Source: Planctomycetota bacterium
GTDB taxonomy: Bacteria; Planctomycetota; UBA1135; GCA-002686595
Direction: 5' to 3'
DNA: 64,000 nucleotides
Assembly: GCA_016779225.1 (NCBI GenBank)
Contig: JADHNZ010000001.1
Location: 1-64,000, forward strand
Shown: positions 43,627-50,985 of the stretch, one piece after another
Layout of the letters: each line of letters opens with the position of its first letter
How positions within the stretch are numbered: the stretch's first letter is position 1
Position numbers and translations under genes: made by a program
Notes under the pieces: model-generated
Databases searched by the model: none
The model's input: only the letters and a program-made list of their open reading frames with translations
Told to the model about the DNA's origin: nothing

Positions 43627-43664
43627 GCGCGGCCCGCCCCGGCTGGTGCCGGGGCGGGCCGCGC
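43627..43664. terminator. Bidirectional terminator-like hairpin, perfect 17-bp stem
   Basis: GCGCGGCCCGCCCCGGC and its exact reverse complement surround the tetraloop TGGT. It lies between the histidine kinase gene and the convergent peptidyl-prolyl-isomerase-like gene, the expected place for a terminator serving both strands. Neither side has a U-tract. Confidence 0.7.
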
Positions 43665-43685
43665 GGGGCGAAGGGCCCGAGTCGG

Positions 43686-45812
43686 TCACTCGGAGTCCGC
43701 CGCGGGGGCGGTCTCCTCTGCCGGGGCCTCGTCCTCCTGACGACCGACCCACTCGACCTTGAAGGTGCGCTTAAACCAGTCACTGCCCGGGTACAGGGCG
43801 CGACGAAGGTCCTGGGCGGCCTCGGCGCGTAGGGTGTCCCGAAGGGTCAGGACGGCCTGGGCCTTGAGCTTGGTCTTCGGGTCGGCCTCACGCTTGTCCT
43901 TGAGGCGCACGAGGTAGGCGTTGTCGCCGCTCATATCCTTGCGGGGGTAGCCCACGGCACCCACCTCGAGCTCGAAGAGATCGGGCTGGCCGCGCAGGAA
44001 GCGGTCGATGGCGAGGGCCTGGGCCGGATCGTCGTTCGGCCACTCGTTCTGGCCGCGGAAGGGACGCTCGACCACCATGAAGCTCGCGAGGTCAGCCTGC
44101 TCGCGCAGCTTGCCCGCCTCCACGATCGGGGTCCACTGCTCGAAGGGCACCAGCTCCCCGTCCTCACCGGCCTCACGCTCAGCGCACAGCTCGAGGATGC
44201 CGCGCAGGCTGTCGACCGCGATGTCCACGGCCTGCTGGGTGGCCCACTCCTCGAGGACCTCCTCGCGGATCTCCTCCCAAGGCTTGCGCACCGGGTCGAT
44301 CTTCTCGACCAGTCGCGCGAGGACGATGCCGCCCTCCTCGATCTGGGCGCGGGGCAGGAAGCTGCCGGCGGTCTGGAAGGTGAGCTGGTTGGCGAGGCTG
44401 CGGCCACCCCAGCCCTCGACCTCGTAGAGAGCGGAGCGCTCCTGCGCGGCCTCCATGGCCTCGGTCGAGAGCCCCAGGGCGGCGGCCTCGGCCAGCCAGT
44501 CGATCTCCTCGCCCTCGGCAGCAGCCTGGGCGCGCTCGCGGACATCCGTGAGCAGGGCGGTCATGGCGTCCCAGAGAGCCGCCTCCGAAGTGGCCTGGTC
44601 CTGGACCTCCGCAAGGTCGTAGTAGAACTTCGTGGGCTGGACGGGCTTCTCCTCGGGAGTGTCGTCGGCGGCCTCGTCGGTGGCCCCCTGCGCATCCTCG
44701 GTGGAGTCCTCGGACGCAGCCGGCGCCTCGCCGTCGGGGGAGGCGTCTCCAGCGTCTGCGTCGCCGGCGGCCTCGCCAGCGTCCTGGCTCTCAGCGTCCT
44801 GGCTCTCAGCGTCCTGGGCGTCAGCATCCTGGGCGTCAGCATCCTGGGCCGGGGCGTCCTCGTCCTGCACGCCCTGGTCCTCGGTCTCCTCCTGGGGGAA
44901 ACGGAAGCGGGTCATGCGGGCGGCGTTGTAGTAGAGCTCGGCGCGCGCGGCGGGATCAGTGCCCTCGGCCACGGGGTACTTGGCCAGCAGCGTGCTGCCA
45001 TCGAACTCGGCGCCCAGGGGCAGCCACGCCACCTCGGCGCGCACCTGCACCTCGGTCTGGTAGCGCTGCTGCGCGAAGGGCGGCTGCTCGTCCAGCCAGG
45101 CCTGCAGCTCCTCGTCCGCGGGCGCGTTGGCCTTGGCCTGCTCGACATAGTCGGCGCGCTTGAGCTCGATGTACTGGAAGGCGTACTCGGGGTTGTCCTC
45201 CTTCCAGGTGTCCACGACGGCCTCGGGGTCCGCGTAGGCCGCGCCGCTGCCAAGGATGCGTCCGAGCATCTTGGTCGGGCGCAGGCCGCTGCGCAGGATG
45301 GCAGCGACCTCGCGGGCGTCCTTGCCGTTCTGGCGAGCCAGGGCCGTCACCAGCTCGTCGGTGAACCCGAAGGCGCGCAGGGTGCCCAAGTACTCCTCGT
45401 CGGAGGTGGCCATCCCGCTGTCCGCGGCGAGGGCGTCCATGACCTGGAAGAGCACCACATCCTCGTCCTCCACCCGAGGACGGGTGGCATCGGGGTCGGC
45501 GGGGCTCCAGAGTCTCGTGCTGGCGAGCAGCGCGAGGTTCTGCTTCTGGCGCTGGAACTCGATCAGGCTCGTCTCGTGGCGCTCGCCCGTGAGGGGGTCC
45601 TGCCAGACCACGAAGGTCTCGGTCCCGCCCATGCGGCCGCCGCCTCCGCCAAGGACCTGCTGGACCTGGTCGCCCACGGTGAAGATCACCAGGACGAACA
45701 GCATGAGGCCGAGCACGAGCAGGTAGCTGGTCCGGCTCCGCTCCTTGGGGACGATGATGAGGTCGTCTTCGGCGACCTTGGAGGCGGGCGGTTGGTTCGG
45801 GTCCTGGGTCAT
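43686..45812 (-). CDS. Membrane-anchored PpiD/SurA-like periplasmic protein
   Basis: An AAAGGAG ribosome binding site 6 nt upstream fixes the start at MTQDPNQPP, giving 708 residues. The protein has a cytoplasmic N-terminus, one membrane helix (TSYLLVLGLMLFVLVIFTVG, about residues 28-48) and a large soluble part resembling the helical SurA/PpiD N-domain. I see no clear parvulin active site. An acidic low-complexity insert (about 320-390) includes DADAQ and DAESQ repeats. Topology matches PpiD, a chaperone for proteins leaving the Sec translocon. A terminator follows. Confidence 0.65.
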   Translation of the reverse strand: MTQDPNQPPASKVAEDDLIIVPKERSRTSYLLVLGLMLFVLVIFTVGDQVQQVLGGGGGRMGGTETFVVWQDPLTGERHETSLIEFQRQKQNLALLASTRLWSPADPDATRPRVEDEDVVLFQVMDALAADSGMATSDEEYLGTLRAFGFTDELVTALARQNGKDAREVAAILRSGLRPTKMLGRILGSGAAYADPEAVVDTWKEDNPEYAFQYIELKRADYVEQAKANAPADEELQAWLDEQPPFAQQRYQTEVQVRAEVAWLPLGAEFDGSTLLAKYPVAEGTDPAARAELYYNAARMTRFRFPQEETEDQGVQDEDAPAQDADAQDADAQDAESQDAESQDAGEAAGDADAGDASPDGEAPAASEDSTEDAQGATDEAADDTPEEKPVQPTKFYYDLAEVQDQATSEAALWDAMTALLTDVRERAQAAAEGEEIDWLAEAAALGLSTEAMEAAQERSALYEVEGWGGRSLANQLTFQTAGSFLPRAQIEEGGIVLARLVEKIDPVRKPWEEIREEVLEEWATQQAVDIAVDSLRGILELCAEREAGEDGELVPFEQWTPIVEAGKLREQADLASFMVVERPFRGQNEWPNDDPAQALAIDRFLRGQPDLFELEVGAVGYPRKDMSGDNAYLVRLKDKREADPKTKLKAQAVLTLRDTLRAEAAQDLRRALYPGSDWFKRTFKVEWVGRQEDEAPAEETAPAADSE
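44781..44855 (-). repeat. 15-bp tandem repeat coding acidic pentapeptides
   Basis: Five 15-bp units in frame, variants of GTCCTGGCTCTCAGC and ATCCTGGGCGTCAGC on the plus strand, encode DAESQ/DADAQ pentapeptides in the acidic insert of the PpiD-like protein. Unit number could vary without a frameshift. Confidence 0.9.
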
Positions 45813-45953
45813 CCTAGGCTCCTTTGGGCGCGGAACCCCCTGGAACATGGGGGTTTGGGGCGCTCCGGAAGAGGGCGGGGAAGTCTACGGGCAGCTCTGG
45901 AGGGGGCGCAAGGCGCCCACGGGGGCCCTGGCACCGCCCAGGGCGGGGAGGGG

Positions 45954-46661
45954 TCAGTCCCTCGTCAGTTCGGCATCCCGCGGCAATTCCTCAAGGCTGC
46001 CCAGCCCGAATCGGTCCAGGAAGTCCTTGGTCGTGCCGTATTCCAGGGGCGCGCCGGGCACCTCGGCCCGGCCCGTGATCTTCACCAGGCCGCGATCCAC
46101 GAGGGTCCGCAGGATCGGCCCCGCCTGCACGCCGCGGACGGCCTCGACCTCCGCCTTCGTGACGGGCTGCCGGTAGGCAACGATGGCCAGCGTCTCCAGG
46201 GCAGCGCCGCTGATGCGCTCAGGCCCCGCCTGGCCGCTGAGGCGCGCGACGACATCACCGCACTCAGGAGTGGTCAAGAGGGTCCATCCGCCTCGAAGCT
46301 GCCGGACCTGCAAGGGAAGTCCCACCTGCTCGATCCGCTGGCCCAGGGCCTCGACCGCGGCGCGTACGCGCGCGGGGCGAGGGCGCTCGAGCAGGGCGCG
46401 CAGGCGCCCCTCCGAGAGGGGCTCGGGGGAGGCGAAGAGCAGGGCCGCAGTCTCGCGGATGAGCTGGTCGTCGGACTTGTCCTCGCCCGGACCGGGGCCC
46501 CGGCTCTCAGGAGACTGCGGATCGTCCTCGCTGGACGGAGCCTCCTCCGCGGAGCCCTCCTCGGGCTCCTCATCCCCCACGCCCGCCGCGAAGGGGGCGG
46601 CCGTGGCCTCGTCGGGCTGCGCCGCGTCCTGCTCGGCCGGGGTGAGGGGCTCCTCGCTCAT
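45954..46661 (-). CDS. scpB: Segregation and condensation protein B
   Basis: The 235-residue product has an acidic, disordered N-terminus of about 65 residues, then the two winged-helix domains of ScpB: LIRETAALLFASPEPLSEGR, WTLLTTPECGDVV, ALETLAIVAYRQPVTKAEVE, RGVQAGPILRTLVDRGLVKI and YGTTKDFLDRFGL. ScpB joins SMC and ScpA in the condensin complex. No scpA is next to it. The N-terminal acidic extension is unusual for the family (typically about 180-200 residues in all). Confidence 0.95.
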   Translation of the reverse strand: MSEEPLTPAEQDAAQPDEATAAPFAAGVGDEEPEEGSAEEAPSSEDDPQSPESRGPGPGEDKSDDQLIRETAALLFASPEPLSEGRLRALLERPRPARVRAAVEALGQRIEQVGLPLQVRQLRGGWTLLTTPECGDVVARLSGQAGPERISGAALETLAIVAYRQPVTKAEVEAVRGVQAGPILRTLVDRGLVKITGRAEVPGAPLEYGTTKDFLDRFGLGSLEELPRDAELTRD

Positions 46662-46731
46662 GGGTGCAGGATCCTCAGCCGGCGCCCCAGGATCAAGCCC
46701 CGGAGCGGTCCGGCCCCGCGATCCGCGGGGC

Positions 46732-47784
46732 TCAGCGGCCCGTCGCCTCGGCCTCGCCGCCGGCCGGCTCGCCGATGAGCTCGAGCAGGGGCCCGGTGTC
46801 GACCTCGTAGCGGTCGACCATGGCGTCCTTCCACTGCCAGTACTCGGGGTCGCTGATCGGCTCCGCCGCCAGGCTCTCCAGGACGAGGCGCCCCACCGCG
46901 GGCCAGGGCCCGGCCTGCGGCAGAGGAGCTCCCTCGACCCTCACGAACACCCACCGCTCCCCCTGCTCCAAGGGGCCGCCCGTCTCCCCCACCTCCGTGT
47001 GGAAGGCCAGGCGGCTGATTGCGGAGGTCGTGCGCAGGACGGCCGGGATCCGTCCGCCCTCGGCGCCCGAGGGGTCCGCGCTGTGGGCGCGCGCCAGGTC
47101 GGCGAAGTCCTCTCCCCGCGCGAGGCCGGCCTGGACCAGGTCCGCGACCTCACGGTCGGCGCAGAGGATCACGGCCACCTCGCGCCGCTCCTGGGCGAGG
47201 GTGAACGCGCGCACGCAGCGCTCCGCCAGGAGCTGCACCACGGCGCTGCGCTCGGCCGCCTCCAGGTAGCGGTCGGGATCCAGGCCCAGCTCCTGGCGCA
47301 GGAAGGTGCGCAGGTCCGTGCTGCCGGCCCGCCGCACCTGCTCCTCGATCCGTGCCCGCACCTCGCGAGCCGCCGCCTCCGCCTCGGCCGCCTCCAGGGT
47401 GAGGTCCAGACGCGTGGCCTCGGCAACCACCAGCCGCTCGAGCACCAGCTCGTCCAGATAGCGCCGCACGACGGCCGACTCGCGGCGGGTCCAGGCCTCG
47501 ACCAGGTCATCCACGCCGATCTCGATCCCGCCCACGCGGGCCACGGCGGGCACGCGGATCAGGGCGGGGACGGCCTCGGACGCCGCGGCCGTCTCCGGAC
47601 TCGCCTCGGCGGGCGCTGCCGTTCGAGCGACCTGCGCCTGGGCGGCGGCAGGCGCGGAGTCCGGCGCAGCGCGAGTCGGCCCCGGTGCCACCTGCGGCGG
47701 GGCCTCCACCGGACGCGGCCGGTTGCCCGCGCCGGCGCACGCCAGCAGCGGCGCCAGCAGGAGGGCCGAGCTCCGACGCCTCAT
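46732..47784 (-). CDS. Exported parvulin-type peptidyl-prolyl isomerase/chaperone
   Basis: The ATG giving MRRRSSALLLAPLLACAGAG yields 350 residues with a signal peptide, possibly a lipoprotein (LLACAG). A Pro/Ala-rich linker (about 25-95) leads to a SurA-like helical domain and then a parvulin-like domain, with VAVILCADREVADLVQAGLA, GEDFADLARAHSADPSGAEGG and a closing ERWVFVRVEG. Such proteins fold outer-membrane or secreted proteins in the periplasm. It overlaps the preceding gene by 4 bp in a translationally coupled chain behind the pseudopilin genes. Confidence 0.82.
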   Translation of the reverse strand: MRRRSSALLLAPLLACAGAGNRPRPVEAPPQVAPGPTRAAPDSAPAAAQAQVARTAAPAEASPETAAASEAVPALIRVPAVARVGGIEIGVDDLVEAWTRRESAVVRRYLDELVLERLVVAEATRLDLTLEAAEAEAAAREVRARIEEQVRRAGSTDLRTFLRQELGLDPDRYLEAAERSAVVQLLAERCVRAFTLAQERREVAVILCADREVADLVQAGLARGEDFADLARAHSADPSGAEGGRIPAVLRTTSAISRLAFHTEVGETGGPLEQGERWVFVRVEGAPLPQAGPWPAVGRLVLESLAAEPISDPEYWQWKDAMVDRYEVDTGPLLELIGEPAGGEAEATGR

Positions 47785-49340
47785 CGGAAGTAGACGCGCC
47801 GCACCGAGCCGATGCCCCGGCAAATGGCGCAAGGCTGGAGCTGGGTGCCGCCGTCCTGGCCGGTGCGTCCCCCGACGGTGACGCTCTCACTGACCCCGCG
47901 GCCGCCGCAGGAGCTGCAGCCCCGCAGGTAGGGTCGGTCGCGCAGCTCGTAGTCGCCACCGAACTCCACGTAGTACGCGTGCAGCCACTGGGCCTTGCCG
48001 TCGGTGCTGAGGGCCTCCCATCCGGCCTGGATCGAGTCGGCCTTCTCCGCGCTGGACTGGGCACGCCGTGCGCGCTGCTGGTTCTCGAGGAAGCGCTTGA
48101 TCTTCTGCTCGAGGGCCGCGCGCTCGGCGTCCTTCTCGCCTCCGCCCCCCTGGGCCTGGGCGCTGGCCTGGGTCGGGATCCCCGCCAGAGCACGGTCCTC
48201 GCCGAGGAGCCAGGTCCCCGTGCCGTAGCTGGCCTGGGCGAAGCGGCCGCGCTCCCGCAGCACCCAGAGGGCGTCGAGCTGCTCGAGCTCGAGGTCCTGG
48301 GCAACGGCCTGGGCGTCTGCCAGGACGCGCTCGCGAATCTCCTTGCCGAGCTCCTCCACCGCATAGGCCGCCGCGGCCTCGAAGCTGCGGTCCCCCACGC
48401 CCGAGCGCGTGAGCCGCCGGGCCCAGTAGCTCCACTTGCGCTCGATGAGCTCGACCAGCGCACGCTCCCGCGCGCTGAGCAGGTTGGCCTTGGCACGCTG
48501 AGCCTCCTCGAGAAGCGGGCTCGCGGGGAAGGTCGTGGCGAAGGCATCCAGGCGCGCGAGGGCGTCGTCGAAGAGGCCGCGGCGCTGGAGCAGCTGGGTG
48601 TCGTGCAGGTAGTCCACCTGCTCCTGTCGCTCGGCCTTGGCCTGGGCGCGCTCGAGCTGCTGGGTCACCTCTTCAGCGCCCTCGACCTCGAGGGCGAGGG
48701 CGGCCTCGTAGTGCCGCACGGCGGAGACGTAGTCGAGGATGCGCTCGCAGTAGGTTGCCAGCGCGAGCTGCGCGGCGGCGTCCTCGGAGGAGGTGCGCGC
48801 GGCCTCCTGGGCGTAGAGCTGGTCGCGCGAGTACACATCCAGGGCAGGCACCTGGGTGCCGCCGGAGATCGAGGCCACGGTGCGCTTGGGGACGATCTGC
48901 ACATTGCCCTCGCGCCGGACCACGAAGGAGTCGCCCTCGCGGCTCTCGATCACGCCGAGGATCTCGGAGCCGTTGGACAGCACGAGGCGCTCCACCGCGA
49001 TCAGCAGCTCCTCCGCCTCGACCGCGATGTAGCCCCACTCTCGGCGCAGAGCCTCCGCCTGCAGGGGCTCCATCAGGGACCACGGCATGCGGACCAGACC
49101 GCCGTGCTCGATGCGCCTCAGCAGGAGGCCGTCATCGTCGTGCTCAACGACCTCGGCCCAGTGCAGGGCGCCGCTCCGCAGCTGGATGGGCATGACCTCG
49201 GTGGGCAGCATGGGCCGGAAGGCGGCCGGCGCGTCCTCCCCGACGGGCGCGCCGCTCGCGTCCGGTCCGAGGGGGTCCTGGGCGTGCAGCGGGGCCACGA
49301 GCGCGGCGAGCAGGCAGAGGGGCTGGAGGAGTCGGGTCAT
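47781..49340 (-). CDS. Secreted protein with C-terminal DnaJ-like zinc motifs
   Basis: The 519-residue product starts with a Sec signal (LLQPLCLLAALVAPLHAQ). The N-terminal part has small beta repeats (LRSGALHWAEVVEHDDDGLL, LSNGSEILGVIESREGDSFV). The middle is helical and TPR-like, rich in Ala/Glu/Gln. The end carries CSSCGGRG and CAICRGIG, two CxxCxGxG motifs as in DnaJ zinc centres, unusual for an exported protein. The family is not recognised. It overlaps its neighbours by 4 bp on each side and so belongs to the pseudopilin operon. Confidence 0.75.
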   Translation of the reverse strand: MTRLLQPLCLLAALVAPLHAQDPLGPDASGAPVGEDAPAAFRPMLPTEVMPIQLRSGALHWAEVVEHDDDGLLLRRIEHGGLVRMPWSLMEPLQAEALRREWGYIAVEAEELLIAVERLVLSNGSEILGVIESREGDSFVVRREGNVQIVPKRTVASISGGTQVPALDVYSRDQLYAQEAARTSSEDAAAQLALATYCERILDYVSAVRHYEAALALEVEGAEEVTQQLERAQAKAERQEQVDYLHDTQLLQRRGLFDDALARLDAFATTFPASPLLEEAQRAKANLLSARERALVELIERKWSYWARRLTRSGVGDRSFEAAAAYAVEELGKEIRERVLADAQAVAQDLELEQLDALWVLRERGRFAQASYGTGTWLLGEDRALAGIPTQASAQAQGGGGEKDAERAALEQKIKRFLENQQRARRAQSSAEKADSIQAGWEALSTDGKAQWLHAYYVEFGGDYELRDRPYLRGCSSCGGRGVSESVTVGGRTGQDGGTQLQPCAICRGIGSVRRVYFR

Positions 49341-49846
49341 GGGGTGTCTCCCAGGGCTTCGGAGCCCAGGAATCGGCGGCGCATGCGCTCGCCGAAGGGG
49401 ACCTCCCTCAGCACGAGGGAGGTGTAGGTTCGGGCGCGCTGGACGCCCCCGGCGGACCAGCGCACGGTGACCTCGAGGCGATACTCGAGGGGGTCTCCGC
49501 TCGAGGTCCGAGGCCCCTCGAGGAGCGGCTCCGCGCGGGCACTGTAGACCACGCCGGGCGCGCCGGGGACGGCGCGGTCGTCCACCTCCACCGGATCGCC
49601 CACGGAGCCGTCCTCGCGCAGGGGGAACAGGCCGACCTCGAGGTCCGCCATGACCGACTCGAGCGCCGCGGCCGAGGCCGCGCGCAGGGCCGCGGTGCGC
49701 GTGAGCGCGGCGCCGAAGGTCAGCATCCCCAGCAGGGCGCCCATGCCGAGGGTCAGCACCCCCACGGCGAGAACCACCTCGAGGAGGGTGAAGCCCCCGC
49801 GGGGCGCCCCCGATCGCCGCGGGCCGACGGGCTGGCGAACCTTCAA
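49337..49846 (-). CDS. GspI/PilV-like minor pseudopilin
   Basis: The 169-residue protein carries a type IV prepilin leader: basic residues, then GGFTLLEVVLAVGVLTLGMG with cleavage expected after the second Gly and Glu at +5. The remainder is a small beta-rich domain. It would join the tip of a type II secretion-like pseudopilus. The TTG start, which overlaps the previous stop codon, gives a short leader; the longer open frame upstream lacks a prepilin leader. Position after a GspJ-like gene supports the GspI assignment. Confidence 0.85.
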   Translation of the reverse strand: MKVRQPVGPRRSGAPRGGFTLLEVVLAVGVLTLGMGALLGMLTFGAALTRTAALRAASAAALESVMADLEVGLFPLREDGSVGDPVEVDDRAVPGAPGVVYSARAEPLLEGPRTSSGDPLEYRLEVTVRWSAGGVQRARTYTSLVLREVPFGERMRRRFLGSEALGDTP

Positions 49847-50985
49847 CCGCCCAGCCTCCAGTCGTCCTCGTGCAGCAGGATCGGGACCTCGGTGGTGACC
49901 GAGGCGCCGTAGTGGATCAGCGCGCCGGCCGGCAGCTCGTGGGCCGCGGTCTCGCGCACGCCGCGGCGCACGCGCACGCGGCCGGGGTCGATGCCGAGCA
50001 CCTCCATCCACTCGCCGTCGATGAGGATGAAGCCCCCGGGCTGGGGCAGGCGACGCTCGTCGTCCACCTGCAGCTGAGTCTGCACCGCCGTCGCCGCGTC
50101 GAGCAGGCGCGTGCGTCGCTTGATGTCCTTCTCGCGCTCGAGCTCGAGGACGAGCCGCACGCGCCGCGGGAGCAGCGGGCGCCCGCCATAGGCAGGCATC
50201 CCCTTGCCCAGCTCGTTGCGGGCGTGCACCTCGGGATCCACACGCTCAGCGGCGCGCGCGTCCCAGGCGGTGCAGGCGTCCGCGAGGCGCGGCCCCACCT
50301 CCCAGCCGTTGGCAAGGACCGTGGTCTGGGTGGCGAGCTCGATCCCGAGCCAGAGGACGCCGCGGGCCACCTCGTCCAGGGCCCCGGGCTCCGGAGCGCC
50401 CCCCGCGAGCAGCGCGGGATCCAGCAGGCTGTCACGCGAGCTGTCGCCGAAGAGGCGCTCGCCGCGCAGCAGCACGCCCCGGTAGCGGTCCGGCGCCGCG
50501 GAGTCGTCCGGGACGAGGACCCAGGCCACCTCCACGAGGCCGGTGGCCTCGGGCAAGGGGCCGGTCGGCGGCCGGCCGTCCGGGGCCTGCGCCTCCGGGA
50601 CCTCTCCCTCCGCTGCGCGCCCGAGGAGCGCCTCCTGGGCTGCGCGGGACTCGAGGTGCTGGACGGCGGCGGCACCCACCTGGCGGACCAGGCGCAGCCG
50701 CGGCCAGACTCGATCGGCAAGGCCGTCGGCGTCGTGATCGAAGGGCTGCCAGTCCACCACCAGGTCGCCGCTCGCTCCCCCGTGCAGGTTGCGCAGGTCG
50801 TCGGCCAGCAGACCCAGGAGCGTATTCGTCCGCTCGATGCCATCCCGGCGCACCTCGCCCTTCGACCACATGTCGAGGGTGAGGTCCAGGAGGCGCACGA
50901 GCCCCGTCATGATGAACGCCGCCAGCAAGGTGGCGGTCAGCAGCTCGACGAGGGTCAGGCCTCGGCGCTCGGAGTGCGTGCTCAT
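49843..50985 (-). CDS. GspJ/PilW-like minor pseudopilin
   Basis: The 380-residue product begins HSERRGLTLVELLTATLLAA, a class III prepilin leader with Glu+5, followed by an 18-residue hydrophobic helix. The large periplasmic part includes LVDLL-type helices and beta segments (FILIDGEWMEVLGIDPGRVR). It is longer than usual GspJ (about 200-230). Four-base overlaps with the GspK-like and GspI-like genes fit a tip complex of I, J and K pseudopilins. Confidence 0.85.
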   Translation of the reverse strand: MSTHSERRGLTLVELLTATLLAAFIMTGLVRLLDLTLDMWSKGEVRRDGIERTNTLLGLLADDLRNLHGGASGDLVVDWQPFDHDADGLADRVWPRLRLVRQVGAAAVQHLESRAAQEALLGRAAEGEVPEAQAPDGRPPTGPLPEATGLVEVAWVLVPDDSAAPDRYRGVLLRGERLFGDSSRDSLLDPALLAGGAPEPGALDEVARGVLWLGIELATQTTVLANGWEVGPRLADACTAWDARAAERVDPEVHARNELGKGMPAYGGRPLLPRRVRLVLELEREKDIKRRTRLLDAATAVQTQLQVDDERRLPQPGGFILIDGEWMEVLGIDPGRVRVRRGVRETAAHELPAGALIHYGASVTTEVPILLHEDDWRLGG

